A DNA stretch of 10,062 nt from Actinomycetospora sp. (GTDB lineage: Bacteria; Actinomycetota; Actinomycetes; Mycobacteriales; Pseudonocardiaceae), in NCBI GenBank assembly GCA_025925615.1, contig JAICLN010000126.1, positions 1-10,062 on the forward strand. Reading direction: 5' to 3'. This document shows positions 1 through 5,874 of this stretch, in pieces (the stretch's first letter is position 1; every line of letters begins with the position of its first letter). A model generated the notes under the pieces. The model was not told where the DNA came from. It searched no databases and saw only the letters and a program-made list of their open reading frames with translations. The position numbers were made by a program, and so were the translations under genes.

Positions 1-781
1 CCCCCACGGTGCCGCCACCCCCGGTGTTGCCCCCCGGACCGCCGTCACCACCCCCACCCGCGCCGGGCAGCGTCGGGCCCCCGGGGAGGCCCCCGGGGCC
101 GGTGCCCGCGCCCGGCGTCGTGGTGGTGCCCCCCGCACCCGTCCCACCGGGGACGGGCGCGGTGACGGCGGTCGCGCCGGGGAGCGACGTTCCTGCGAGG
201 GCGCCGCCCGCGGTGGCGACGCCGGCGAGTGCCCCGCCCAGCGCACCGGACGGGAGGCCGAGGGCCTGCGCCGCGCTGGTGCTGTAGGCGATGGTCTGCG
301 GGGTGACGGAGACGATCGGCCCGGCGAGGGGGGAGCCCGGAGCACCCGGTACCGGGGCGACGATCGGGTTGCCGTCGGGCCCGGTCATCGGGATGTTCTC
401 GAGCGGGGGGGTCAGCGGGCCGAAGGCGGCCCCCACCACGCCGGCGAGCGCGGTCCCGCCGACGAGGACCGCGGCCGTCGTCACGCGGGAGGCGGCGACG
501 CCCCGGCGCAGGGACAACGGTGCGGCGTGCCGGCGGACCCGGCCGCCGGAGGTGACGACCGCGCCGCTCGCGGCGAACGGCCCGGTGTCGTCACGGAGCA
601 CCAGCTCGGAGACCGCGATGCCGGTGGAGTGCCGCGGTCCCTGGCCACGCTCGTGCGGCGCCGCAGGTAGCGGAGGCAAGATCGGGTCATCGGAGCCGGC
701 CGTGCCCGACAGGCCGGCCCAACCGCTGATCCTGCGCATGCGACCGTCGTCGTGACCGCTCATCGACGCCGAGATGCTCAC
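1..781 (-). CDS. Single-pass membrane protein with Gly/Pro-rich extracytoplasmic tail, function unknown (3' end outside window)
   Basis: I do not recognise this protein. The reading frame is open from a GTG at 781 to the window edge, giving 260 codons. The start is chosen because GGGAGAGG (786-793) lies 4-7 nt upstream; the in-frame ATG at 763 has no such site. Residues 1-95 are hydrophilic and likely cytoplasmic, ending in an Arg-rich stretch (RVRRHAAPLSLRRG, 81-94). Residues about 100-120 (TTAAVLVGGTALAGVVGAAF) form one membrane segment. After it comes a long Pro/Gly/Ala/Thr-rich tail that becomes almost pure glycine from about 241 (AGGGGDGGPGG). The positive-inside rule places the tail outside the membrane. 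Residues 53-63 (TGIAVSELVLR) resemble the short SVSELL-type motif I recall near the N-termini of several actinobacterial envelope proteins; that is from memory. It may share a transcript with the two minus-strand genes upstream, but 326 nt separate it from them. The plus-strand frames over this stretch are Pro-rich mirror readings. Confidence 0.72.
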   Translation of the reverse strand, partial: MSISASMSGHDDGRMRRISGWAGLSGTAGSDDPILPPLPAAPHERGQGPRHSTGIAVSELVLRDDTGPFAASGAVVTSGGRVRRHAAPLSLRRGVAASRVTTAAVLVGGTALAGVVGAAFGPLTPPLENIPMTGPDGNPIVAPVPGAPGSPLAGPIVSVTPQTIAYSTSAAQALGLPSGALGGALAGVATAGGALAGTSLPGATAVTAPVPGGTGAGGTTTTPGAGTGPGGLPGGPTLPGAGGGGDGGPGGNTGGGGTVG

Positions 782-1107
782 GTCGCCTCTCCCGAATTGT
801 CAGCCCCCGCCGGACGTCACGCTTCGTGGAGAGTTGTCTACCCGTGAGTTGGGGGGCCGCCCACCCATGGGGTGGCGGCCTGGGCCGATCGACCGCCCCG
901 CGTCGCCGTGCGGACGTTGTCCGACACGACAGGGTGTCACTCGTCCGAACGACCCGGATGCGAAGAAGTGACCGTCGCTCACCGCACGACGACGACCACT
1001 CGGCGACGGTGTGGAGCAGAGCGGTGACCGTCCGTCGCCACGATCAGTGGTAGGTACCGCCACACGTCTGGGTCAGACTGCGCTCATCGGGGGACGGGTC
1101 ACGGCGA
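782..1107. other. Non-coding gap between two minus-strand genes
   Basis: I find no convincing gene in these 326 bases on either strand; the short open frames have composition typical of high-GC shadows and no ribosome binding sites. The region holds the hairpin at 855-880, a short palindrome GTCTGGGTCAGAC at 1066-1078 just beyond the stop of the small membrane protein gene, and the ribosome binding site of the gene starting at 781. Its length suggests the gene at 781 has its own promoter, but I could not pick out a convincing -35/-10 pair. Confidence 0.5.
855..880 (-). promoter_or_regulatory. Stable hairpin in the leader of the gene starting at 781
   Basis: GGCCGCC (855-861) pairs with GGCGGCC (874-880), then ACCC (863-866) pairs with GGGT (870-873), leaving one bulged C at 862 and a three-base loop. 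That is 11 base pairs. There is no T-run on either side, so a simple intrinsic terminator is not well supported. It lies 74 nt before the GTG at 781, where it could be a 5' leader structure or the end of the transcript coming from 1108. Confidence 0.45.
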
Positions 1108-1428
1108 TCAGACCGACGGCGGGTTCGCGAGACGACGCCGCGCGGCCTGCAGCTGGTTGACGGAGACGAGGCCGATCCCGCCGCCGAGGAGAAGCCCGAT
1201 CACGTCCGGCGTGATGCCGCCGCTGGTGAACAGCAGGGCGACCAGCGCCCCGAGCGTGAGACCACCGGCCGCGGGCAACCGCCGGCGGGCGTCCCCGGCG
1301 AGGTGCGACGCACCAGGCCGCTTCTTGGCCACCGACTGCAACATGAGCAGGTAGCCGCCGTAGCCCAGCGCGCCGAGCAGACCCAGGATCGCGACGATCG
1401 CCGCGATGAGGCCGATGACCGTCTCCAT
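1108..1428 (-). CDS. Small integral membrane protein, function unknown
   Basis: A 106-residue protein with two or three hydrophobic segments: residues 4-30 (starting METVIGLIAAIVAILGLLGA), 53-69 (AAGGLTLGALVALLFTS) and 74-91 (PDVIGLLLGGGIGLVSVN). Between the first two is a basic loop (AKKRPG and DARRR, 34-50), and the tail is also basic (AARRRLANPPSV), which suggests those parts face the cytoplasm. No enzyme motif is visible. The ATG at 1428 follows a G-run (CCTGGGGGG) directly, an atypically close ribosome site, so the exact start is less sure than the frame. It begins 56 nt after the aroQ stop on the same strand, so co-transcription with aroQ is likely. I know of no functional link to aromatic amino acid synthesis, and the pairing may be positional only. 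Confidence 0.75.
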   Translation of the reverse strand: METVIGLIAAIVAILGLLGALGYGGYLLMLQSVAKKRPGASHLAGDARRRLPAAGGLTLGALVALLFTSGGITPDVIGLLLGGGIGLVSVNQLQAARRRLANPPSV

Positions 1429-1484
1429 CCCCCCAGGATGCCAGCCCGGGCGCGTGGTGGGTGTCTGCTGCGGGCGCGTCGCGG

Positions 1485-1826
1485 TCAGCGGCTGCCGAGC
1501 TTCCCCCGCCCGAGGCGCAGCAGGAGCATCCCGAGCTCACGGCCCTCGGCGCCCAGGTCGCGGAAGCGGGCGAGGACCTGCATCTCGCGGTTGTAGACGA
1601 TGCGGGGGCCGCCCGCGTTCATCCGCGCGAGCCCGATCCGCTGCGAGATCTCGGAGCGGCGCTTGATCAGGCGCAGGAGCTCGGCGTCGATGGCGTCGAT
1701 CTCGACCCGCAGGTCCGGGATCTCGTCCGGGGTCGCGGGGGCGAGCGCGGCGGGCTCCGGGGCGGCGGTATCCGCCTCGCCGTCGGTCGCGGCCGGGGTG
1801 TCGGTGGAGGTCGGGCTGTCGGTCAC
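1485..1826 (-). CDS. aroQ: Chorismate mutase, AroQ class, intracellular mycobacterial (Rv0948c) type
   Basis: Converts chorismate to prephenate, the branch step to phenylalanine and tyrosine, in the cytoplasm. The 113-residue protein has a disordered Ser/Thr/Ala/Pro/Glu-rich N-terminus (1-35) and then a single CM_2 domain (about 36-113). The segment LRVEIDAIDAELLRLIKRR and the ending LLLRLGRGKLG closely match M. tuberculosis Rv0948c as I recall it. Its active-site residues R18, R35, R46, R58 and E59 align without gaps to R40, R57, R68, R80 and E81 here. There is no signal peptide, so this is the intracellular form, not the secreted one. In mycobacteria this enzyme is weak alone and is activated by binding DAHP synthase through its C-terminal end, which is conserved here; the same is inferred for this protein. 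The GTG start at 1826 has GGAGGA (1835-1840) 8 nt upstream. It is divergent from pcrA, as in mycobacteria. The leader upstream is unusually structured and is described separately. Confidence 0.93.
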   Translation of the reverse strand: MTDSPTSTDTPAATDGEADTAAPEPAALAPATPDEIPDLRVEIDAIDAELLRLIKRRSEISQRIGLARMNAGGPRIVYNREMQVLARFRDLGAEGRELGMLLLRLGRGKLGSR

Positions 1827-1836
1827 GGCGGTGGTC

Positions 1837-1853
1837 CTCCGAGGGGGTCGGAG
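1837..1853 (-). promoter_or_regulatory. Hairpin covering the aroQ ribosome binding site
   Basis: CTCCGA (1853-1848, minus strand) pairs with TCGGAG (1842-1837) around a CCCCC loop. The 3' arm contains the first four bases of the GGAGGA ribosome binding site (1840-1835), which sits 8 nt before the GTG start. The stem would hide the site from the ribosome. Confidence 0.45.
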
Positions 1854-1859
1854 CCGTCC

Positions 1860-1889
1860 GGACCCCGGCACGAGAAAGCCCCGGGGTCC
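1860..1889 (-). promoter_or_regulatory. Competing (anti-terminator-like) hairpin in the aroQ leader
   Basis: GGACCCCGG (1889-1881 on the minus strand) pairs perfectly with CCGGGGTCC (1868-1860) across a 12-nt loop. Its 5' arm is the 3' half of the terminator-like hairpin at 1903-1878, so the two cannot form together. Confidence 0.45.
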
Positions 1890-1903
1890 TCGGACTCCGG
1901 GGC
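1878..1903 (-). terminator. Terminator-like hairpin in the aroQ leader
   Basis: On the minus strand GCCCCGG (1903-1897) pairs with CCGGGGC (1884-1878). After one A-C mismatch, the inner bases GTC/GAC extend the stem to about 10 pairs. TTTCT (1877-1873) follows immediately. No other minus-strand gene lies just upstream (pcrA runs the other way), so termination here would act on the aroQ transcript itself. The T-run is short and broken by a C. Confidence 0.45.
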
Positions 1904-1993
1904 GGGTGGTGGGCGGCGACTCAGCGCCGGACGACCACGGGCACCGGGAGTCGGTACCCGTGGGAAAATCGCCTGGTCGCCGGCACGTCGGGC

Positions 1994-1999
1994 AGCGTA
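1994..1999 (-). promoter_or_regulatory. Possible -10 box for the aroQ transcript
   Basis: TACGCT on the minus strand fits TANNNT and lies upstream of all the leader hairpins, which would give a leader of about 160 nt. Exactly 7 nt separate it from the GTG at 1986, so the leader ORF could be read leaderless. No good -35 sequence is found at 17-19 nt, so support is weak. Confidence 0.25.
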
Positions 2000-2050
2000 G
2001 ACCCAGACTGGGCCGTACGCCATGACGTGACCGTCCGCGTGCCCGACGTC

Positions 2051-2118
2051 GAGGGGCACTGCACGCAGGTCCAGGGGCGCCCCGACGAGGCCGGTGTGCC
2101 CCTCGCGCGGCTGCGTGC
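2051..2118. repeat. Palindromic intergenic element between aroQ and pcrA
   Basis: GAGGGGCAC (2051-2059) and GTGCCCCTC (2096-2104) are perfect inverted repeats. Inside lies the palindrome GGGGCGCCCC (2074-2083). A second inverted pair, GCACGCAG (2061-2068) with CTGCGTGC (2111-2118), crosses the first, so the two stems could form a pseudoknot or alternate. The 52-bp core 2052-2103 has the same end sequences and spacing as the two repeat copies at 7164-7215 and 7258-7309. It lies 59 bp before pcrA, where it could affect pcrA expression. Confidence 0.55.
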
Positions 2119-2176
2119 GGCGGTCCGTCCGAGGAGGCCTCGGGCCGTCGGGGGTCGCGGGTAGCGTGGCGAGGCG

Positions 2177-4753
2177 ATGAACAGCACTGACACCGGGTCG
2201 GCCCCAGCACCAGGGCCTGCCGCGTCACGGGCCGGCTCGTCACGGCCCAGCGCGGCGGCGGGGCTGGCGGCACGGCTCGCGGGCGCGGCCGGGACCACCG
2301 CGCTGCGCCGGACCGGGCCCAGCGGTGTCGAGGCGGCCACGGACCACGCGACGACGGACCCGGCGAACCCGGAGCAGGCCCGTCCGCGGCCCGACCGGCG
2401 CCGCGAGCAGGCCGAGGCGTTGCTCGAGGGCATGAACCCGCAGCAGCGGGAAGCGGTGGTGCACTCGGGCTCGCCGCTGCTCATCGTCGCGGGGGCGGGC
2501 TCGGGCAAGACCCGGGTGCTCACGCACCGGATCGCCTGGCAGCTCGCGCAGGGCGCGCACCCCGGCCAGATCCTCGCGATCACGTTCACGAACAAGGCCG
2601 CCGCCGAGATGCGCGAACGGGTGGGCGCCCTCGTCGGGCGCCGCGCGAACGCGATGTGGGTGTCGACCTTCCACTCCATGTGCGTGCGCATCCTGCGCCG
2701 CGAGTACAAGCATGTGGACCTGTCGAGCACGTTCTCGATCTACGACGCGGACGACTCCCGGCGGCTCGTCGCGACGATCACCAAGCAGCTCGACCTCGAC
2801 CCCAAGCGCTACCCGCCGCGCGGGCTGCTCGGGCAGATCTCGGCGTGGAAGAACGAGCTGACCGACCCGGTCACCGCGACCGAGACCGCGGGCAATGACT
2901 ACGAGCGGCGCTGCGCCGAGGTCTTCGCGGTGTACCAACAGCGGCTGCAGTCGTCGAACTCGCTGGACTTCGACGACCTCATCGGTCGCACGGTCGATCT
3001 GCTCACCCGGTTCCCCGACGTCGCGGAGCACTACCGGCGGCGGTTCCGCCACGTCCTCGTCGACGAGTACCAGGACACCAACCACGCGCAGTACATGCTG
3101 GTGCGGGCGTTGTCGTCGGGCTCCGAGGACGGGTCGACCCGGCCCGCCGAGCTGGTCGTGGTGGGCGACGCCGACCAGTCGATCTACGCGTTCCGCGGCG
3201 CGACGATCCGCAACATCATCGAGTTCGAGCGCGACTACCCGGACGCGCGCACGATCCTGCTCGAGCAGAACTACCGCTCGACGCAGATGATCCTCACCGC
3301 CGCGAACGGGGTGATCGCTCGCAACCCCGACCGCCGGGACAAGCGGCTGTGGACCGACTCCGGCGACGGCGAGAAGATCGTCGGCTACGTCGCGGACAAC
3401 GAGCACGACGAGGCGGCGTTCGTCGCCGCCGAGATCGACCGGCTCGTCGACGGCGGCGAGGTGCGGTTCGGCGAGGTGGCGGTCTTCTACCGGACCAACG
3501 CCCAGTCCCGGGTCTTCGAGGACGTGTTCGTGCGGCTCGGCATGCCGTACAAGATCGTCGGCGGGGTGCGGTTCTACGAGCGCCGCGAGGTCCGCGACGC
3601 GATGGCCTACCTCAAGGTGCTCTCGAACCCCGAGGACACCGTGTCGCTGCGGCGGATCCTCAACGTCCCCAAGCGCGGCATCGGTGACCGCGCCGAGGCC
3701 GTCGTCGCCGACCACGCCGAGCGCGAGCACGTCACCTTCGCCGCCGCCCTGCGCCGGGCCGCGGCCGGTGAGGTCCACGGCCTGGCGACCCGCTCGCAGC
3801 GCAACATCGCCGGCTTCGTCGAGATGATGGACGCGCTGGCCGAGGGCGTGGCGACTGGCGAGGAGGTCGCGGACACCCTCGACGCGGTGCTCGACAAGAC
3901 CGGCTACCGCTCGGAGCTGGAGCACTCGGAGGACCCGCAGGAACAGTCCCGGCTGGAGAACCTGACGGAGCTCGTCAGCGTCGCCCGGGAGTTCGTCGGG
4001 GATGCGCGGGCGAACGCCGCGGTGGCGGAGGCGGCCCAGGCCGACGGATCCGTCGAGGTCCCCGCCGGGGTCGTGGTGGCCGTCGACGACGGGTTGCCCG
4101 AGCCCGGCTCGCTCGAGGCCTTCCTCGAGCGGGTGTCCCTGGTCGCCGACGCCGACTCGATCCCCGACGGCGGCGACGGCGTCGTCACGCTCATGACGCT
4201 GCACACCGCGAAGGGCCTGGAGTTCCCGGTCGTCTTCCTCACCGGGTGGGAGGACGGCGTGTTCCCGCACCAGCGGGCGCTGGCCGACCCCGCCGAGCTC
4301 TCCGAGGAGCGCCGGCTCGCCTACGTCGGCATCACCCGCGCCCAGCAGCGGCTCTACGTCTCCCGGGCGCTGATGCGTTCGGCGTTCGGCCAGCCGCAGG
4401 CCAACCCGCCGTCGCGGTTCCTCGACGAGCTGCCCGACGAGGTCGTCGACTGGCGGCGCAGCGGGCCGGAGCGCTCGGCGCCCAGCGCGCCGACGAGCTT
4501 CGGCTCGGGGCGATCCTGGGGACGCGACCTCACCGGGGCGCGGTCCCGGCCCTCGCCGATGCGCTCGTCGGGGTCCGGCGGCCCGACGCTGCACCTCGAG
4601 GTGGGCGACCGCGTCAGCCACGACAAGTACGGCCTCGGGCTGGTGACCGTGGTCGACGGCTTCGGGTCGAAGGCGACGGCGACGATCGACTTCGGCTCCG
4701 CCGGGACCGTGCGCCTCATGCTCATCGGCGGCGTGCCGATGCAGAAGCTCTGA
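2177..4753 (+). CDS. pcrA: ATP-dependent DNA helicase PcrA/UvrD1 (superfamily 1A, 3'-5')
   Basis: Unwinds DNA 3' to 5' using ATP, in nucleotide excision repair and in resolving replication and transcription conflicts. In 858 residues all helicase motifs are intact: Walker A GAGSGKT (106-112), ITFTNKAA (135-142), STFHSM (163-168), Walker B VDEYQD (295-300), GDADQSIYAFRGA (330-342), QNYRS (364-368), TLHTAKGLEFP (674-684) and YVGITRAQQRLY (716-727). A Ser/Arg/Gly-rich linker (760-802) leads to the C-terminal Tudor-like domain (808-858), which contacts RNA polymerase in PcrA/UvrD. This is longer than mycobacterial UvrD1 (about 770 residues as I recall) because of an 85-residue low-complexity N-terminus before the conserved GMNPQQREAVV. 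The ATG at 2177 is used because no good later start precedes the helicase core except Met86, which would cut into it. GAGG sits very close to the ATG. TAGCGT at 2162-2167 could be a -10 giving a nearly leaderless message, though without a -35. Confidence 0.97.
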   Translation: MNSTDTGSAPAPGPAASRAGSSRPSAAAGLAARLAGAAGTTALRRTGPSGVEAATDHATTDPANPEQARPRPDRRREQAEALLEGMNPQQREAVVHSGSPLLIVAGAGSGKTRVLTHRIAWQLAQGAHPGQILAITFTNKAAAEMRERVGALVGRRANAMWVSTFHSMCVRILRREYKHVDLSSTFSIYDADDSRRLVATITKQLDLDPKRYPPRGLLGQISAWKNELTDPVTATETAGNDYERRCAEVFAVYQQRLQSSNSLDFDDLIGRTVDLLTRFPDVAEHYRRRFRHVLVDEYQDTNHAQYMLVRALSSGSEDGSTRPAELVVVGDADQSIYAFRGATIRNIIEFERDYPDARTILLEQNYRSTQMILTAANGVIARNPDRRDKRLWTDSGDGEKIVGYVADNEHDEAAFVAAEIDRLVDGGEVRFGEVAVFYRTNAQSRVFEDVFVRLGMPYKIVGGVRFYERREVRDAMAYLKVLSNPEDTVSLRRILNVPKRGIGDRAEAVVADHAEREHVTFAAALRRAAAGEVHGLATRSQRNIAGFVEMMDALAEGVATGEEVADTLDAVLDKTGYRSELEHSEDPQEQSRLENLTELVSVAREFVGDARANAAVAEAAQADGSVEVPAGVVVAVDDGLPEPGSLEAFLERVSLVADADSIPDGGDGVVTLMTLHTAKGLEFPVVFLTGWEDGVFPHQRALADPAELSEERRLAYVGITRAQQRLYVSRALMRSAFGQPQANPPSRFLDELPDEVVDWRRSGPERSAPSAPTSFGSGRSWGRDLTGARSRPSPMRSSGSGGPTLHLEVGDRVSHDKYGLGLVTVVDGFGSKATATIDFGSAGTVRLMLIGGVPMQKL

Positions 4754-4759
4754 TCCCCG

Positions 4760-4779
4760 CCCGGGAGGGTTTGCCCGGG
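4760..4779 (+). other. Inverted repeat between pcrA and the next gene
   Basis: CCCGGG (4760-4765) and CCCGGG (4774-4779) flank an 8-nt loop, starting 7 nt after the pcrA stop. No T-run follows. It could be a weak terminator or simply GC-rich chance pairing, and transcription may continue into the gene at 4815. Confidence 0.3.
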
Positions 4780-4814
4780 GGTAGCCCCGGACGGATCGAC
4801 GACCGGGGAGCGGT

Positions 4815-5636
4815 GTGGACACGAACGACGACGAGCACGACGACGGGCTGTTCGGACCCGGCTCGGTGACCTGGCGGGTGCACCTCGAGCCCGTGCTCTG
4901 GGTGGCCGGGATGCGCGCGCTGCTGCTGCAGTCCCTGCATCCGCGGGTGATGCGCGCGACCTACCAGAACTCCGCGCTGTTCGACCCGAAGAAGGCCTGG
5001 CCGCGCTTCCAGCGCACCGTCGAGTTCGTCGGCACCCGCACCTTCGGCAGCACCGCCGAGATCGAGGCCGCCGCGGGCCGCGTCCGGCGGCTGCACTCGA
5101 GACTGCGGGGGCACGACCCCGACACCGGCACCGACTTCCGTCTCGACCTGCCCGAGAACCTGCTCTGGGTGCACGCCTGCGAGATCGACTCGTACGTCGA
5201 CGTCGCCCGCCGCGCGGGGGTCCTGCGCGACGACGAGGCCGACGCCTACGTGGCCGAGAGCGTCCGGGCCGCGCGGGTCGTGGGGCTCGACCCCGTCATG
5301 GTGCCGTCGTCGCGGGCCCAGCTGGACGCCTACTTCGACCGGGTGCGGCCTACGCTGCGGCTCACCGACGAGGCCCGGCTCGGGGTCGGCGGGCTGCTGC
5401 GCCCCCAGCCGGAGGCGCCCGCGACGGCCGCCGTCGCGCTCTCGACCATCGCCGGCCTCGCTTTCGGCACCCTGCCCCGCTGGGCGCGGCGGCTCTACGG
5501 TCTGCCCGGCCTGCCCACCACGGATGCCGCGACGACGGTGGCGCTGCGCCTCACCCGCGGCGCGACGAGCCTGCTGCCCGACCCGCCGATGCCGCCGCGG
5601 ATCGCCCGCGCGCGCGACCTGGTGCGCAGCGCCTGA
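4815..5636 (+). CDS. DUF2236 / MpaB-family oxygenase-like protein
   Basis: A 273-residue protein whose N-terminal LFGPGSVTWRVHLEP (12-26), followed by LLLQSLHPRVM (36-46), is the signature of the DUF2236 family. This family takes in the fungal ER-bound oxygenase MpaB and is related to bacterial latex clearing protein, a heme oxygenase. His42 in LQSLHP and His120 in LLWVHACEIDSY sit in the conserved blocks and are candidates for cofactor binding; I cannot confirm heme binding. Bacterial members are largely uncharacterised, so no substrate is assigned. There is no signal peptide, and hydrophobic stretches (26-38, 204-219) look like buried helices. The GTG start at 4815 is preceded by GGGGAG (4805-4810) 4 nt upstream. 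It begins 61 nt after pcrA on the same strand and may be read through from it. In the mycobacterial arrangement I recall, no such gene lies between uvrD1 and the M23 gene, so it looks like a local insertion. Confidence 0.88.
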   Translation: MDTNDDEHDDGLFGPGSVTWRVHLEPVLWVAGMRALLLQSLHPRVMRATYQNSALFDPKKAWPRFQRTVEFVGTRTFGSTAEIEAAAGRVRRLHSRLRGHDPDTGTDFRLDLPENLLWVHACEIDSYVDVARRAGVLRDDEADAYVAESVRAARVVGLDPVMVPSSRAQLDAYFDRVRPTLRLTDEARLGVGGLLRPQPEAPATAAVALSTIAGLAFGTLPRWARRLYGLPGLPTTDAATTVALRLTRGATSLLPDPPMPPRIARARDLVRSA

Positions 5637-5654
5637 CCCACCCCGTGGGGCGGG
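5637..5654 (+). terminator. Short GC-rich hairpin at the end of the DUF2236 gene
   Basis: Directly after the TGA, CCC-A-CCCC (5637-5644) pairs with GGGG-C-GGG (5647-5654), with one A-C mismatch and a very tight loop. No T-run follows, so this is at best a weak terminator of the type common in high-GC actinomycetes. Confidence 0.3.
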
Positions 5655-5874
5655 AGCCACGAGCCGTGGAAGCCGGTCGGGACGCCGCGCAGACCAGGTG
5701 GGTCGGGCGCAGTGTCCTCGACGGCGCTCAGGGGGGGTCCCTCCCGACCGCGGGTGCTGGTGGACCAGCGTGCGCCGCGGCGTCGGCGCGCAGGACGGCC
5801 GGCTCCAGGGCGCGAGCGGCCCGCTCGTGCGCGTCGGCGCAGCGAGGGTGCCGTTCGCTCGGGGAGCGGGTCGG
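5655..5874. other. Spacer between two convergent genes
   Basis: No gene is supported in this stretch, where the plus-strand oxygenase-like gene and the minus-strand peptidase gene converge. CGCTC (5856-5860) and GAGCG (5864-5868) form a 5-bp hairpin 7 nt beyond the peptidase stop codon. This could help end transcription from either side, but it lacks a T-run on both strands. Confidence 0.4.

Larger units (their letters stand above)
1827..1986 (-). promoter_or_regulatory. Structured 5' leader of aroQ, candidate attenuator / cis-regulatory RNA
   Basis: Read on the minus strand towards aroQ, this stretch contains in order: a 12-bp hairpin (1963-1935), a 5-bp hairpin (CGGCG/CGCCG, 1929-1914), a terminator-like hairpin followed by TTTCT (1903-1878), a competing 9-bp hairpin overlapping it (1889-1860), and a 6-bp hairpin covering the ribosome binding site (1853-1837). 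The 12-bp stem has a G-U pair on the minus strand that would be a C-A mismatch on the plus strand, which points to minus-strand RNA. A possible short leader ORF (1986-1921, 21 codons) begins with GTG and stops just before the terminator-like hairpin; it has one Phe and one Tyr codon, not a run. The pairings are seen directly; the regulatory role is inferred. Confidence 0.5.

Noticed and set aside
481..690. 69-codon minus-strand frame inside the first gene
   Set aside because: It lies in a different frame within the longer GTG-started gene that has a good ribosome binding site and a membrane segment.
1827..1986. T-box riboswitch upstream of aroQ
   Set aside because: No TGGNACCGCG-type T-box sequence or specifier loop can be found; GGGTACCG at about 1953-1960 is part of the 12-bp hairpin instead.
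1823..2059. 78-codon minus-strand frame ending in a GTGA overlap with the aroQ start
   Set aside because: The overlap looks like translational coupling, but the product is Pro/Arg-rich without a ribosome site at its ATG, and the region is better explained as structured leader RNA.
2240..4822. 860-codon minus-strand open frame opposite pcrA
   Set aside because: It mirrors a complete helicase gene with all motifs intact; its product is Arg/Val/Asp-rich low-complexity sequence, as expected from the antisense of high-GC codons.
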